A program made the position numbers and the translations under genes. Positions 23,864-29,758 of a stretch of 36,414 nucleotides of DNA are shown in pieces. The first letter of the stretch is position 1. Every line of letters starts with the position of its first letter. Origin of the DNA: Pseudolysinimonas_A sp039912695 (lineage in GTDB: Bacteria > Actinomycetota > Actinomycetes > Actinomycetales > Microbacteriaceae); assembly GCF_039912695.1 (NCBI RefSeq), contig NZ_JBDSPJ010000025.1, positions 1 to 36,414 of the forward strand, in the 5' to 3' direction. Under the pieces are notes generated by a model. It worked only from the letters and a program-made list of their open reading frames with translations. It ran no database searches and was not told the DNA's origin.

Positions 23864-24223
23864 CTAGTTGTCGTCGCGCGGGTTCTTGGTGACGACGGCG
23901 GTTGCCCGGGCCAGGTCGACGCCGATCGTGTCGGCGTCGATGACGCGGCCGTACTGAGTGGCCCCGTCCTTCTCCCAGGAGTTGGTGTGTTCCTTGCCGA
24001 CGACGATGACGGCGCTGCCCTTCTCGAGGGTCGCCGCGGCGTTCTCACCGAGCTCGAAGCGCGCCTCCACGAAGTGCGTGGTCGGGTTGTCGTGCGGGGT
24101 GAATTTGCCGCCCCGGTACTCCCCCGTGTTCTCGATGACGCGGAACTTGGTGATGTTGACGCTGCCGGCCTTGACCACCTCGGGGTCTGCCGCGAGGTTG
24201 CCGGTGATGGTGCGTGTGGACAT
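23864..24223 (-). CDS. ssb: Short single-stranded DNA-binding (SSB-like) protein
   Basis: A 119-aa OB-fold SSB-like protein: TITGNLAADPEVV at the start, TKFRVIENT, THFVEARFELGENAAATLEKGSAVIVVGKE and WEKDGATQYGRVIDADTIGVDL. Start ATG 24223 has AGGAGA seven bases upstream. It ends TKNPRDDN directly after the fold, without the flexible linker and the DDDIPF-type acidic tip through which chromosomal SSBs recruit repair and replication proteins. It would coat plasmid single strands after transfer but perhaps not recruit the usual partners. Third gene of an operon led by the second microprotein copy. Confidence 0.85.
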   Translation of the reverse strand: MSTRTITGNLAADPEVVKAGSVNITKFRVIENTGEYRGGKFTPHDNPTTHFVEARFELGENAAATLEKGSAVIVVGKEHTNSWEKDGATQYGRVIDADTIGVDLARATAVVTKNPRDDN

Positions 24224-24248
24224 GGTGTTTCTCCTGTTCCCTGATCGG

Positions 24249-24449
24249 TTATTCGGATGCTCGGATGAGCGTGTCAACGATGATCGTGTGACCCCCTGAC
24301 GGGACCGTGATCGTGCTCGCCAACTGGAACCCCGATCGCCCGTAGGCGCTCAAGGTGTCGTGTCGGGCTTCCAACCGCGGAACGGTCCGCGAGTCGTCGT
24401 CCTTCTCGATGCGTGTGGTGACGGTCTCGACCGCCGTCAGGGTGCTCAC
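24249..24449 (-). CDS. Small hypothetical protein coupled to microprotein copy 2
   Basis: A 66-aa protein: a helical Thr/Glu-rich start (TAVETVTTRIEKDDDS) and a strand-rich end (GFQLASTITVPSGGHTIIVDTLIRA). Its GTG start overlaps the microprotein stop by four bases (GTGA). It is 25 bases upstream of ssb. I recognise no family. The reading frame stays open far upstream, but the coding signal begins only here. Confidence 0.65.
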   Translation of the reverse strand: MSTLTAVETVTTRIEKDDDSRTVPRLEARHDTLSAYGRSGFQLASTITVPSGGHTIIVDTLIRASE

Positions 24450-24535
24450 TGGCACCCCTCGCATTGCAGGTCGTCCATCGGGTCGACGGGCACTTCGTAC
24501 CCACCTACGGTGTCGACGTTCTCTCGACCGCTCAT
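24446..24535 (-). CDS. Microprotein with C-terminal CxxC, copy 2
   Basis: A 29-aa peptide, MSGREN, then VDTVGGYEVPVDPMDDLQC and EGCQ. It shares 21 of its last 23 residues with the gene at 19289-19387; the two changes are Gln-Glu and Asp-Glu. ATG 24535 lies 35 bases beyond a structured leader element (24571-24720). The stop overlaps the next start. Like the first copy it heads a small operon, here followed by a 66-aa protein and ssb. Confidence 0.78.
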   Translation of the reverse strand: MSGRENVDTVGGYEVPVDPMDDLQCEGCQ

Positions 24536-24570
24536 GTTCTCTCTCACTTCTCCACCAACCATTTCTCCGG

Positions 24571-24720
24571 CCTTCCCGGTAAGAGAGATCAATGGGGAGT
24601 GTGAGTGCTGGAGTGCCCGTGTTCGAGCGGTTGCTAAGCGGAGGCGCAGCCGGAGTCTGCAAATAGCGAGGGCCGGGAACGGAAAGCACGGAACGACCGA
24701 TGATCGGCTCGCCGGGAAGG
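24571..24720 (-). promoter_or_regulatory. Structured leader element, copy A
   Basis: Closing stem CCTTCCCGG (24571-24579) with CCGGGAAGG (24712-24720), second stem GTGCCCG (24613-24619) with CGGGAAC (24674-24680, one mismatch). Inside is a 40-bp block (24629-24668) identical to one in copy C. Read on the minus strand it would be the 5' leader of microprotein copy 2, ending 35 bases before its ATG. Confidence 0.7.
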
Positions 24721-24825
24721 TCAAGGAATTCATCGAGGGACAGGACCGCGCAGCGGTCCCATCGGCTCGCGGCAGCGCGCGCTTTCTTCCTCGTCATCTG
24801 ATCCCCCGATCCGTCTGGTGTGCCG

Positions 24826-25365
24826 CTACTGCAGCGGACGCCCTGCGGTCAGCCGGCCTCCGTCGCCGGCGTAGGGCTTGCCGCCGTTGTGCGCCTTCTC
24901 GCGGCGGACGAGCTCACGCTCGAGCGCGAGCTGCACGAACGCGGAAAACGACTCATCGCCCTCGAGGTGCTGAGTGGCCTTGAAAGCCGCCTTGGCGCGG
25001 GCGCGGGTAGGACGTTCGATGTACGTCGTCATCTGCTCCTTCGGGGCCTCCGCAGCGGCCCCAGCAGGCCGCTGAGCAGCCGACGGTGCCTCGGCGCGGG
25101 TTCTCGGCCGCGTAGACGCCTTCAGGGCTTTCTGAGGGGCGCTGGCGGGCGCAGACGCCCGATCCGGCTCGGCGGTTACGGCCTCAGGGGCGCTCTGAGG
25201 CACGCTAGGAGCCGCCTGAGGCCGCTCCGCGGTCGTCGGGGCCAGCGTCGGTGCGGCGAGAACCGGCGCCGCCGGCGCAGCGGCGCCGCGCATACGGTCG
25301 AGCGCGCTGGGGGCCCCGACAGGGGCGAGGCCGCCGATGACGCGGCGGGGTGCCGGGTCGCTCAT
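24826..25365 (-). CDS. ParB-like centromere-binding protein of the partition operon
   Basis: A 179-aa protein. The first 110 residues are Ala/Pro-rich and disordered; the last 60 are helical and basic (MTTYIERPTRARAKAAFKATQHLEGDESFSAFVQLALERELVRREK), a pattern like ribbon-helix-helix DNA-binding domains (strand, then helix with the SFSAFVQLALERE signature). ATG 25365 overlaps the parA stop by four bases (ATGA). Such small ParB/ParG-type proteins bind the centromere next to parA and activate the ParA ATPase. The direct repeats at 26349-26456 are its likely target. Confidence 0.78.
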   Translation of the reverse strand: MSDPAPRRVIGGLAPVGAPSALDRMRGAAAPAAPVLAAPTLAPTTAERPQAAPSVPQSAPEAVTAEPDRASAPASAPQKALKASTRPRTRAEAPSAAQRPAGAAAEAPKEQMTTYIERPTRARAKAAFKATQHLEGDESFSAFVQLALERELVRREKAHNGGKPYAGDGGRLTAGRPLQ

Positions 25366-26327
25366 GCCGGCTGCCCTTGCGTAGCGGCTGCCGTCGCTGT
25401 CTCGGCCGCGGTGAGCCGTGCGACGAGTTCCTCGGCGACGGCTTGGAGGTCGTCGGCCACCGACGTCGCGGTGCGAGGCGCGAAGCTTGCTGCCGCGGCC
25501 TCGCCGCCGAGCACCTGGTACCACTTGGGGGCCTCGGCAAGCTTCTCGTCGATCTCGTGCACGAGCAGGCCCCGCTCGCGGGAAGCCTGAGCGGTCGCCT
25601 CGCTGTGCCGGACGGTGGCGGTGAAGACGTCGCCGGTGGCGTTATCGCCTTCTCCCTCGATCCGCGTGCGCGCCTCGCGCTGCACCACGGTGGCTGAAGT
25701 TCCGACTCCGACCAGGACGACACCCAGGAGCCCGATCGTGGGGTTGACCCCGGGGGCACCTGGGCGCAGGCCGCGCACCAGCTCCATGCGGTCGGCGACG
25801 GCATTGAAGCCCTTCCGGCTGGACCCGTCGCTCTTGACCGGCACGAGGATCCACCTCGAGGCGCCGGCGGCGGCGGTCTGCAGCGCTTCCTCGCCTGGCG
25901 GGCAGTCGATGAGCACTATGTCGTAGTTGCCGGCGATCGGCTCCAGTACGCGCGCGAGCGCGAGCTGGGTGGTCTCCGAACTGGAGCCACGAGTGACGAG
26001 GAAGGCGCTGGCCTTCTCCAGTTCCGCGCCACCGACGAACACGTCGAGGTTGGGCCGCACCGCACGCACGGGGTCGACACCGAGTCGGCCCTCGGTTTGT
26101 AGGGCGTCTGACAGGGCGCGGCCGCGGTCGTCGCGGTCGTCGCCCGTGTAGCCGAGATCCTCGGCGAGGTTGCCCTGCGGGTCGAGGTCGACCAGCAGTA
26201 CGTTGTACCCGCTTGAGGCGAGCAGTCCCCCGATGTTCGAAGTTATCGTCGACTTCAACACACCTCCCTTGCCATTCATGACCGCGATCACGCGCCCTAG
26301 CGCGTTGCGGTCGATGGTGGTTGCCAT
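25362..26327 (-). CDS. parA: ParA-family partition ATPase
   Basis: A 321-aa ParA/MinD-type ATPase that distributes plasmid copies before division. The deviant Walker A motif is KGGVLKST (20-27) with the signature Lys at its start; LLVDLDPQGN (Walker A') and VLIDCPPG (Walker B) follow. ATG 26327 has GGGGAGG nearby. A helical C-terminus follows the ATPase core. No N-terminal HTH is present, so operon control must come from the small partner protein. Just upstream lie the 9-bp repeats. Confidence 0.94.
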   Translation of the reverse strand: MATTIDRNALGRVIAVMNGKGGVLKSTITSNIGGLLASSGYNVLLVDLDPQGNLAEDLGYTGDDRDDRGRALSDALQTEGRLGVDPVRAVRPNLDVFVGGAELEKASAFLVTRGSSSETTQLALARVLEPIAGNYDIVLIDCPPGEEALQTAAAGASRWILVPVKSDGSSRKGFNAVADRMELVRGLRPGAPGVNPTIGLLGVVLVGVGTSATVVQREARTRIEGEGDNATGDVFTATVRHSEATAQASRERGLLVHEIDEKLAEAPKWYQVLGGEAAAASFAPRTATSVADDLQAVAEELVARLTAAETATAAATQGQPA

Positions 26328-26342
26328 GAGGTTCCTCCCCGA

Positions 26343-26729
26343 TCAAATAACAGTAATGCCAGCATAGCGGGTAATACCCACATTGCCAGCGTTGACAGTG
26401 TTACATGTGTTGCCCGTGTTGCTGTCATTGCGGGCAATACCAGCAATGACAGCATTACCCGGGGGAAGGGCGGCGCGGAGCAGCGTGATGGCGTCGCCGG
26501 CGGCGGCCGGGTCGGTTTCGCGGGGGAGGGGGATGAAGACGAGCTCGTGCCAGAGGTCGACGGCGGCGAACGGGTAGTAGGCCGGCCGCTGAGGGTCGGC
26601 CTCGTCGACGGCGACGTGGAACGAGACGCCGGCGATCGCCTCGAGGTCGAGGTCGATCGACTCGAGGTCGGAGAGGTCGGGGATCCCGGCCCGATCGAGG
26701 GCGCAGCGTTTGAGGGTCGTGGTTGTCAT
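26343..26729 (-). CDS. Hypothetical protein with a tripeptide-repeat tail encoded by the repeat array
   Basis: A 128-aa protein. Residues 1-90 look like a normal small domain (LSDLESIDLDLEAIAGVSFHVAVDE, AYYPFAAVDLWHELVFIPLP). The last 37 residues are repeating triplets such as NAG, IAR, NTG, NTV, because the 9-bp array stays open in this frame. The stop codon is 16 bases before the parA start. The tail is probably a by-product of the DNA array; the body may be a real gene read into the centromere. ATG 26729 lacks a clear ribosome site, so the start is uncertain. Confidence 0.6.
   Translation of the reverse strand: MTTTTLKRCALDRAGIPDLSDLESIDLDLEAIAGVSFHVAVDEADPQRPAYYPFAAVDLWHELVFIPLPRETDPAAAGDAITLLRAALPPGNAVIAGIARNDSNTGNTCNTVNAGNVGITRYAGITVI
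26349..26456. repeat. Array of twelve 9-bp direct repeats upstream of parA (probable centromere)
   Basis: Twelve consecutive units, close to RCCAGCRTT (for example GCCAGCGTT, GACAGTGTT, GCCCGTGTT, GACAGCATT), in exact 9-base register. Small ParB or ParG proteins bind such short repeats upstream of parA. The same bases encode the tripeptide-repeat tail of the upstream gene. Confidence 0.85.
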
Positions 26730-26811
26730 GCCGGCGACAGTAGGTGCACCGGCGGGTGGCCGAGCGCGGGTCGCGGCGAGGGTGTGTGGAACTTCGCCGG
26801 TGGGCGAGTGT

Positions 26812-26833
26812 GAGGGGGCCGGCTGGCCCCCTC
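26812..26833 (-). terminator. Hairpin behind the 207-aa gene
   Basis: Perfect 9-bp stem GAGGGGGCC / GGCCCCCTC with a 4-base loop, 10 bases after the stop at 26843. No T-run. Confidence 0.6.
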
Positions 26834-26842
26834 ACCGCTCGG

Positions 26843-27466
26843 TCAGTGAACGAGCACGTCGCGCGCGATTGCGAGCGCGCGTTCTGGGGTCATCCCTGCC
26901 GGGTCGATCGTGGGCCGCTTCACGGCCAGGACGGGCCGCATGGTTCGGAACGTGTCGTGCAGCACGTTGAGCTCGGCCTGGGTGACCGGGCCCCCGTAGG
27001 GCGGCGCAAAGAACGACTCCGTGATGCGGCGGCGTTCCCGGGCGACGATCCGCTCGATGCTGCGACCTCGCCACTTGCCGCTCCTGATCCCGTTCCAGAA
27101 CGAGTCGCGCGCGGCCCGGTCCCTTCTGCGTGCCTCGGCGTAGCGGCGATGCAGCTTGATCGCTGGGAGCAGGGCGCGGGTGTCGGCGTCGAGGTAGGGG
27201 CGGAATGCGTCGGGGTTCGGGGTCATCCGGCGCTCTTCGATGATCCGCCATTGCGCCTGACGGAGCTTCCTTAGCGCGTCGAACGTTGAGTACTCGGCGC
27301 GCCAGTCGCCGGTGAGGGCGACGATCATCGCGAGCTTCTGATCGACCTTCGCGTCGTTGACGAGGCTCTCGACCTTCGTGGGGCTGTAGCCCGCGAGTTT
27401 GGCGGTGAATGCCTCCCAGTCGTTCTCGTAGGTGTAGCTGCGGTCTTGCTGGCGGTATGTCGCCAT
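26843..27466 (-). CDS. Hypothetical protein, 207 aa, with a structured leader
   Basis: A 207-aa basic helical protein (starts MATYRQQDRSYTYENDWEAF). The middle is Arg/Ala-rich (RRYAEARRRDRAARDSFWNG, then ERIVARERRRITESF), which suggests nucleic-acid binding. I recognise no named domain. Start ATG 27466 follows GAGGGAGAGG. It is one of four genes preceded by the repeated leader element (copy B), so it may be regulated together with the LPD29 protein, the ParB-like nuclease protein and microprotein copy 2. Confidence 0.78.
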   Translation of the reverse strand: MATYRQQDRSYTYENDWEAFTAKLAGYSPTKVESLVNDAKVDQKLAMIVALTGDWRAEYSTFDALRKLRQAQWRIIEERRMTPNPDAFRPYLDADTRALLPAIKLHRRYAEARRRDRAARDSFWNGIRSGKWRGRSIERIVARERRRITESFFAPPYGGPVTQAELNVLHDTFRTMRPVLAVKRPTIDPAGMTPERALAIARDVLVH

Positions 27467-27493
27467 GTTGTTTCCTCTCCCTCGTTCTCCTGG

Positions 27494-27640
27494 CCCTTCC
27501 GGCAAGAGAGATCGATTGAGAGCGGAGGGCGCGAAGTGCCCGACGGTGGCGGTACCGGACTGAGCGCAGCGAGGGAGGATAAGGAGCCGGCGTCGGGCAC
27601 GGGAGCGCGTGCAGCGAACTACGATCGGCCGCCGGAAGGG
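27494..27640 (-). promoter_or_regulatory. Structured leader element, copy B
   Basis: Closing stem CCCTTCCGGC (27494-27503) with GCCGGAAGGG (27631-27640), both perfect. Second stem GTGCCCGACG (27536-27545) with CGTCGGGCAC (27591-27600), also perfect. The inner block 27553-27581 is identical to 29623-29651 in copy D. On the minus strand the element ends 27 bases before ATG 27466. Its inner CTCCCTC could pair with the GAGGGAG in the ribosome site. Confidence 0.78.
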
Positions 27641-27727
27641 TCAGAGGTCGTGATTCGGCAGGGCGCCGCCGTCAGGCGGCTCGGATCGCGGTTGGTGGGG
27701 GAGCGCGGGGGGTTGCCGCCCCTCGCC

Positions 27728-27743
27728 GGCCGCCAAGGCGGCC
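27728..27743 (-). terminator. Hairpin behind the LPD29 gene
   Basis: GGCCGCC-aa-GGCGGCC, 40 bases after the stop at 27783 on the minus strand; a weaker GCCCC / GGGGC hairpin lies between (27751-27773). No T-run. Confidence 0.45.
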
Positions 27744-27782
27744 TGAGCGCCCCAGCCTGTGTGCCGGGGCACCGCCAGTTCG

Positions 27783-28307
27783 TCAGGTGGTGATGAGGCT
27801 TAGGTCGAGGTCGCCGAGGATCCGCTCGGCGAGGCCGGCGGGGGAGTACAGGTCGCTGTAGACCTTCCCGCCGATCGCGACATCGTGCGGTACGTCGCCG
27901 CGGTGCAGCGGCGCGCCTTCGGGCGTGCACGTCTGGATGTCTCCGTGGCCGGCGTCGGCGATGATCTGCTGCGCGAAGAGCCGGGCGGCGGGGGAGTACT
28001 CGCGGTGGCTGTTGATGCCGTCGCAGGAGAAGTGGATGACTTCGGGTAGCTCGTTGCCGGGGAGGACGGCGAGCACGGGTTCGATCTCGTCGTAGCTGTC
28101 GGTCATGCCGTTGAAGTCGCGGCCCTGGTATTCGCCAGTGAAGGCGCGAACCTCGCGCCAGGTGGGGCCGTCGATGTAGCGGACGTCGATCCACGCGGAT
28201 GCGGTACCGGTGGCCATGCGGACGCTGAACTTCACGCCCGGCCATGCTTTCGCCAGATCGCGGCGCAACATGGCGGCGGTCTCCTTGGTGCTGATGTATC
28301 GGGTCAT
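27783..28307 (-). CDS. LPD29-domain protein
   Basis: A 174-aa protein matching the large polyvalent protein-associated domain 29 pattern: STKETAAMLRRDLAKAWPGVKFSVR, then SAWIDVRYIDGPTWREVRAF and the GRDFNGMTDSYDEIEPVL stretch. LPD domains occur in polyvalent proteins of phages and conjugative elements that are thought to enter or act in the recipient; the activity of LPD29 is unknown. Here it is a single-domain protein with an added C-terminal part (HGDIQTCTPEGAPLHRG onward). Start ATG 28307 has GAGGGAGAAG upstream and lies 25 bases from leader element C. Confidence 0.8.
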   Translation of the reverse strand: MTRYISTKETAAMLRRDLAKAWPGVKFSVRMATGTASAWIDVRYIDGPTWREVRAFTGEYQGRDFNGMTDSYDEIEPVLAVLPGNELPEVIHFSCDGINSHREYSPAARLFAQQIIADAGHGDIQTCTPEGAPLHRGDVPHDVAIGGKVYSDLYSPAGLAERILGDLDLSLITT

Positions 28308-28332
28308 GTTCTTCTCCCTCGTCGATTTCCCG

Positions 28333-28486
28333 GGCCTTTCCGGCAGAGATATCCGCTTGTGAGCGAAGCGGCGTGAGTGCCCGGGAGTGAGTGGTTGCTA
28401 AGCGGAGGCGCAGCCGGAGTCTGCAAATAGCGGCGACTGGGCACGGTAAGCAGCGCAGGGAACTACGGTCGGATGCCGGACAGGCC
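28333..28486 (-). promoter_or_regulatory. Structured leader element, copy C
   Basis: Closing stem GGCCTTTCCGGCA (28333-28345) with TGCCGGACAGGCC (28474-28486), 12 of 13 pairs. Second stem GTGCCC (28378-28383) with GGGCAC (28439-28444). The inner 40-bp block 28393-28432 is identical to 24629-24668 in copy A. It lies 25 bases before ATG 28307 on the minus strand. Confidence 0.75.
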
Positions 28487-28576
28487 AGGGGCCAAAGGGG
28501 GAGCGGTGCCGGCCTCTGTCGTCGGAGCCGCTCGAGGTGGGTGAGGGCCGCCGCGGGCGGCTCCGTTGCGGTGGTG

Positions 28577-28616
28577 CCTTGCGGCTCCCGACGATGTTGT
28601 GCCGGGAGCCGCAAGG
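28577..28616 (-). terminator. Strong hairpin terminator behind the ParB-like nuclease gene
   Basis: Perfect 14-bp stem (CCTTGCGGCTCCCG and its complement) with a 12-base loop, six bases after the stop at 28623. No T-run. Confidence 0.75.
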
Positions 28617-28622
28617 TGTGGC

Positions 28623-29531
28623 TCAGTCCTCGACGTCCTCGCCTTCGTCGTCACTTTCGGGCTCGGCGTCGAACTCGTCGCCCGGGGTGACCTTGGCTGC
28701 GGTGACGATCTGCTCGACCTCGGAGAGGGCGTAGCCCCATGCCTCGATCTGGGCGAGGTAGCGGCCCGCCGTGCTCGACGGGTTGCGCCAGGTGTGGCGA
28801 CCGATCGCGGCCTCCATTCCCGCGAGGACGATCGCCAGGGCGACGTGACCGGCCTTCCCGTGCTGCTCGGCGTACCCATCGACGGGGCTGGGCTGCCATT
28901 CGCTCGACTGCGGTTCGAGTCCGAGAAGGGTGGCCGCGAGCCGGTTTCCGCCGCTGAGGGCGCTGGCGACGTCGCGGCGGTGCTGGGTGAGGCCGACGGT
29001 GAGGAACGCGGGTGCGTCCTTCGGGAGGGTCTTGCGGCTGAGGAAGGTTGCGAGCCATTCGCGGCGTACGGCCTCGGCTGAGTCCCACGCCTTGTTGTTC
29101 GCGATCAGCTCTCGCCGTTCGGCCTTCTGTTCGTCGGTCATCCCGCCGACCTGTCCGCCGTTGCTGAGCCCTTCGAACTGCAGCTGCTGGAACACGGCTG
29201 CGCGTTCGGCCTGGGTCAGGTCGGCGCGGTGCTCGTTTTCTGCGAACTGTTCCAGGAGCCGGGTGGTGGTCGCGTCGTCCCCGGCCACGATGTAGGCCGG
29301 GATGGTGTCGCTTCCTGCTTCACGGGCCGCGAGCACTCGCCGCTGGCCCATCCGCACGGTGACGTTCCCGTTCTCGTCGCGTCGGCACACGACGGGTTCC
29401 AGCACGCCGAACTGGCGGATGCTGGCGACGAGGGCAGGGTCGGGCTTGCTGACCGTGCGGATGTTGGTTTCAACCTCGATGGTGTTCGGGTCGATGTGCT
29501 CGACGGTGCCGAGCGTGGTGGTGTCAGTCAT
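28623..29531 (-). CDS. ParB/Srx-fold nuclease-domain protein
   Basis: A 302-aa protein. Residues 10-115 form a ParB/sulfiredoxin-like domain: the N-terminal strand IEVETNIR, the VLEPVVCRR strand, the VRMGQRRVLAAREAG box and the ENEHRADLT motif near residue 98. The rest is a helical middle (ADLTQAERAAVFQQLQ, and LSRKTLPKDAPAFLT) and an acidic tail (ESDDEGEDVED). Unlike chromosomal ParB it is not next to parA, and such proteins on plasmids are often nucleases or transcription-related factors. Start ATG 29531 follows AAGGAGAGAG and lies 30 bases from leader element D. Confidence 0.88.
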   Translation of the reverse strand: MTDTTTLGTVEHIDPNTIEVETNIRTVSKPDPALVASIRQFGVLEPVVCRRDENGNVTVRMGQRRVLAAREAGSDTIPAYIVAGDDATTTRLLEQFAENEHRADLTQAERAAVFQQLQFEGLSNGGQVGGMTDEQKAERRELIANNKAWDSAEAVRREWLATFLSRKTLPKDAPAFLTVGLTQHRRDVASALSGGNRLAATLLGLEPQSSEWQPSPVDGYAEQHGKAGHVALAIVLAGMEAAIGRHTWRNPSSTAGRYLAQIEAWGYALSEVEQIVTAAKVTPGDEFDAEPESDDEGEDVED

Positions 29532-29561
29532 GGTTCTCTCTCTCCTTGATCGACTGTTTGA

Positions 29562-29714
29562 TTGCCCTTCCGGACACAGAGATCGTTTGGGAGCGGAGGG
29601 CGTGCAGTGACCGGTCGTGGAATACCGGACTGAGCGCAGCGAGGGAGGATATGCCGCGAAAGCCGGGCACGGAGCGCATGGAGCGAACTACGGTCGTCGA
29701 GTCCGGAAGGGCAA
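29562..29714 (-). promoter_or_regulatory. Structured leader element, copy D
   Basis: Closing stem TTGCCCTTCCGGAC (29562-29575) with GTCCGGAAGGGCAA (29701-29714), 14 perfect pairs. Second stem around GTGACCGGT (29607-29615) with GCCGGGCAC (29663-29671), one mismatch and one G-T pair. The inner block 29623-29651 is identical to that in copy B. It lies 30 bases before ATG 29531 on the minus strand. Confidence 0.78.
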
Positions 29715-29738
29715 CCCGACAGGGTTTGTTGTTCACTG

Positions 29739-29752
29739 GCCCGCGTGCGGGC
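29739..29752 (-). terminator. Small hairpin behind the replication gene
   Basis: GCCCGC-gt-GCGGGC, six bases after the replication protein stop at 29759. Short, no T-run. Confidence 0.4.
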
Positions 29753-29758
29753 TCGTCG

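Noticed and set aside
24721..24797. Leftward open frame from ATG 24797 with a GGGGGA site (MTRKKARAAASRWDRC...)
   Set aside because: The first 35 codons look protein-like, but the frame then runs through leader element A without coding character. A truncated old gene is possible; I could not support it as a gene.
26349..26456. Repeat array as a possible CRISPR or replication iteron set
   Set aside because: Units are 9 bp without spacers, so not CRISPR. Its place upstream of parA fits a centromere better than replication iterons, which would be expected near the replication gene.
24571..29714. The four leader elements as MITEs or transposon ends
   Set aside because: Terminal arms differ between copies while pairing is kept, there are no target duplications, and the distance to the next start codon is nearly constant.
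24571..29714. The elements as retron or DGR RNAs
   Set aside because: No reverse transcriptase gene exists on the plasmid.
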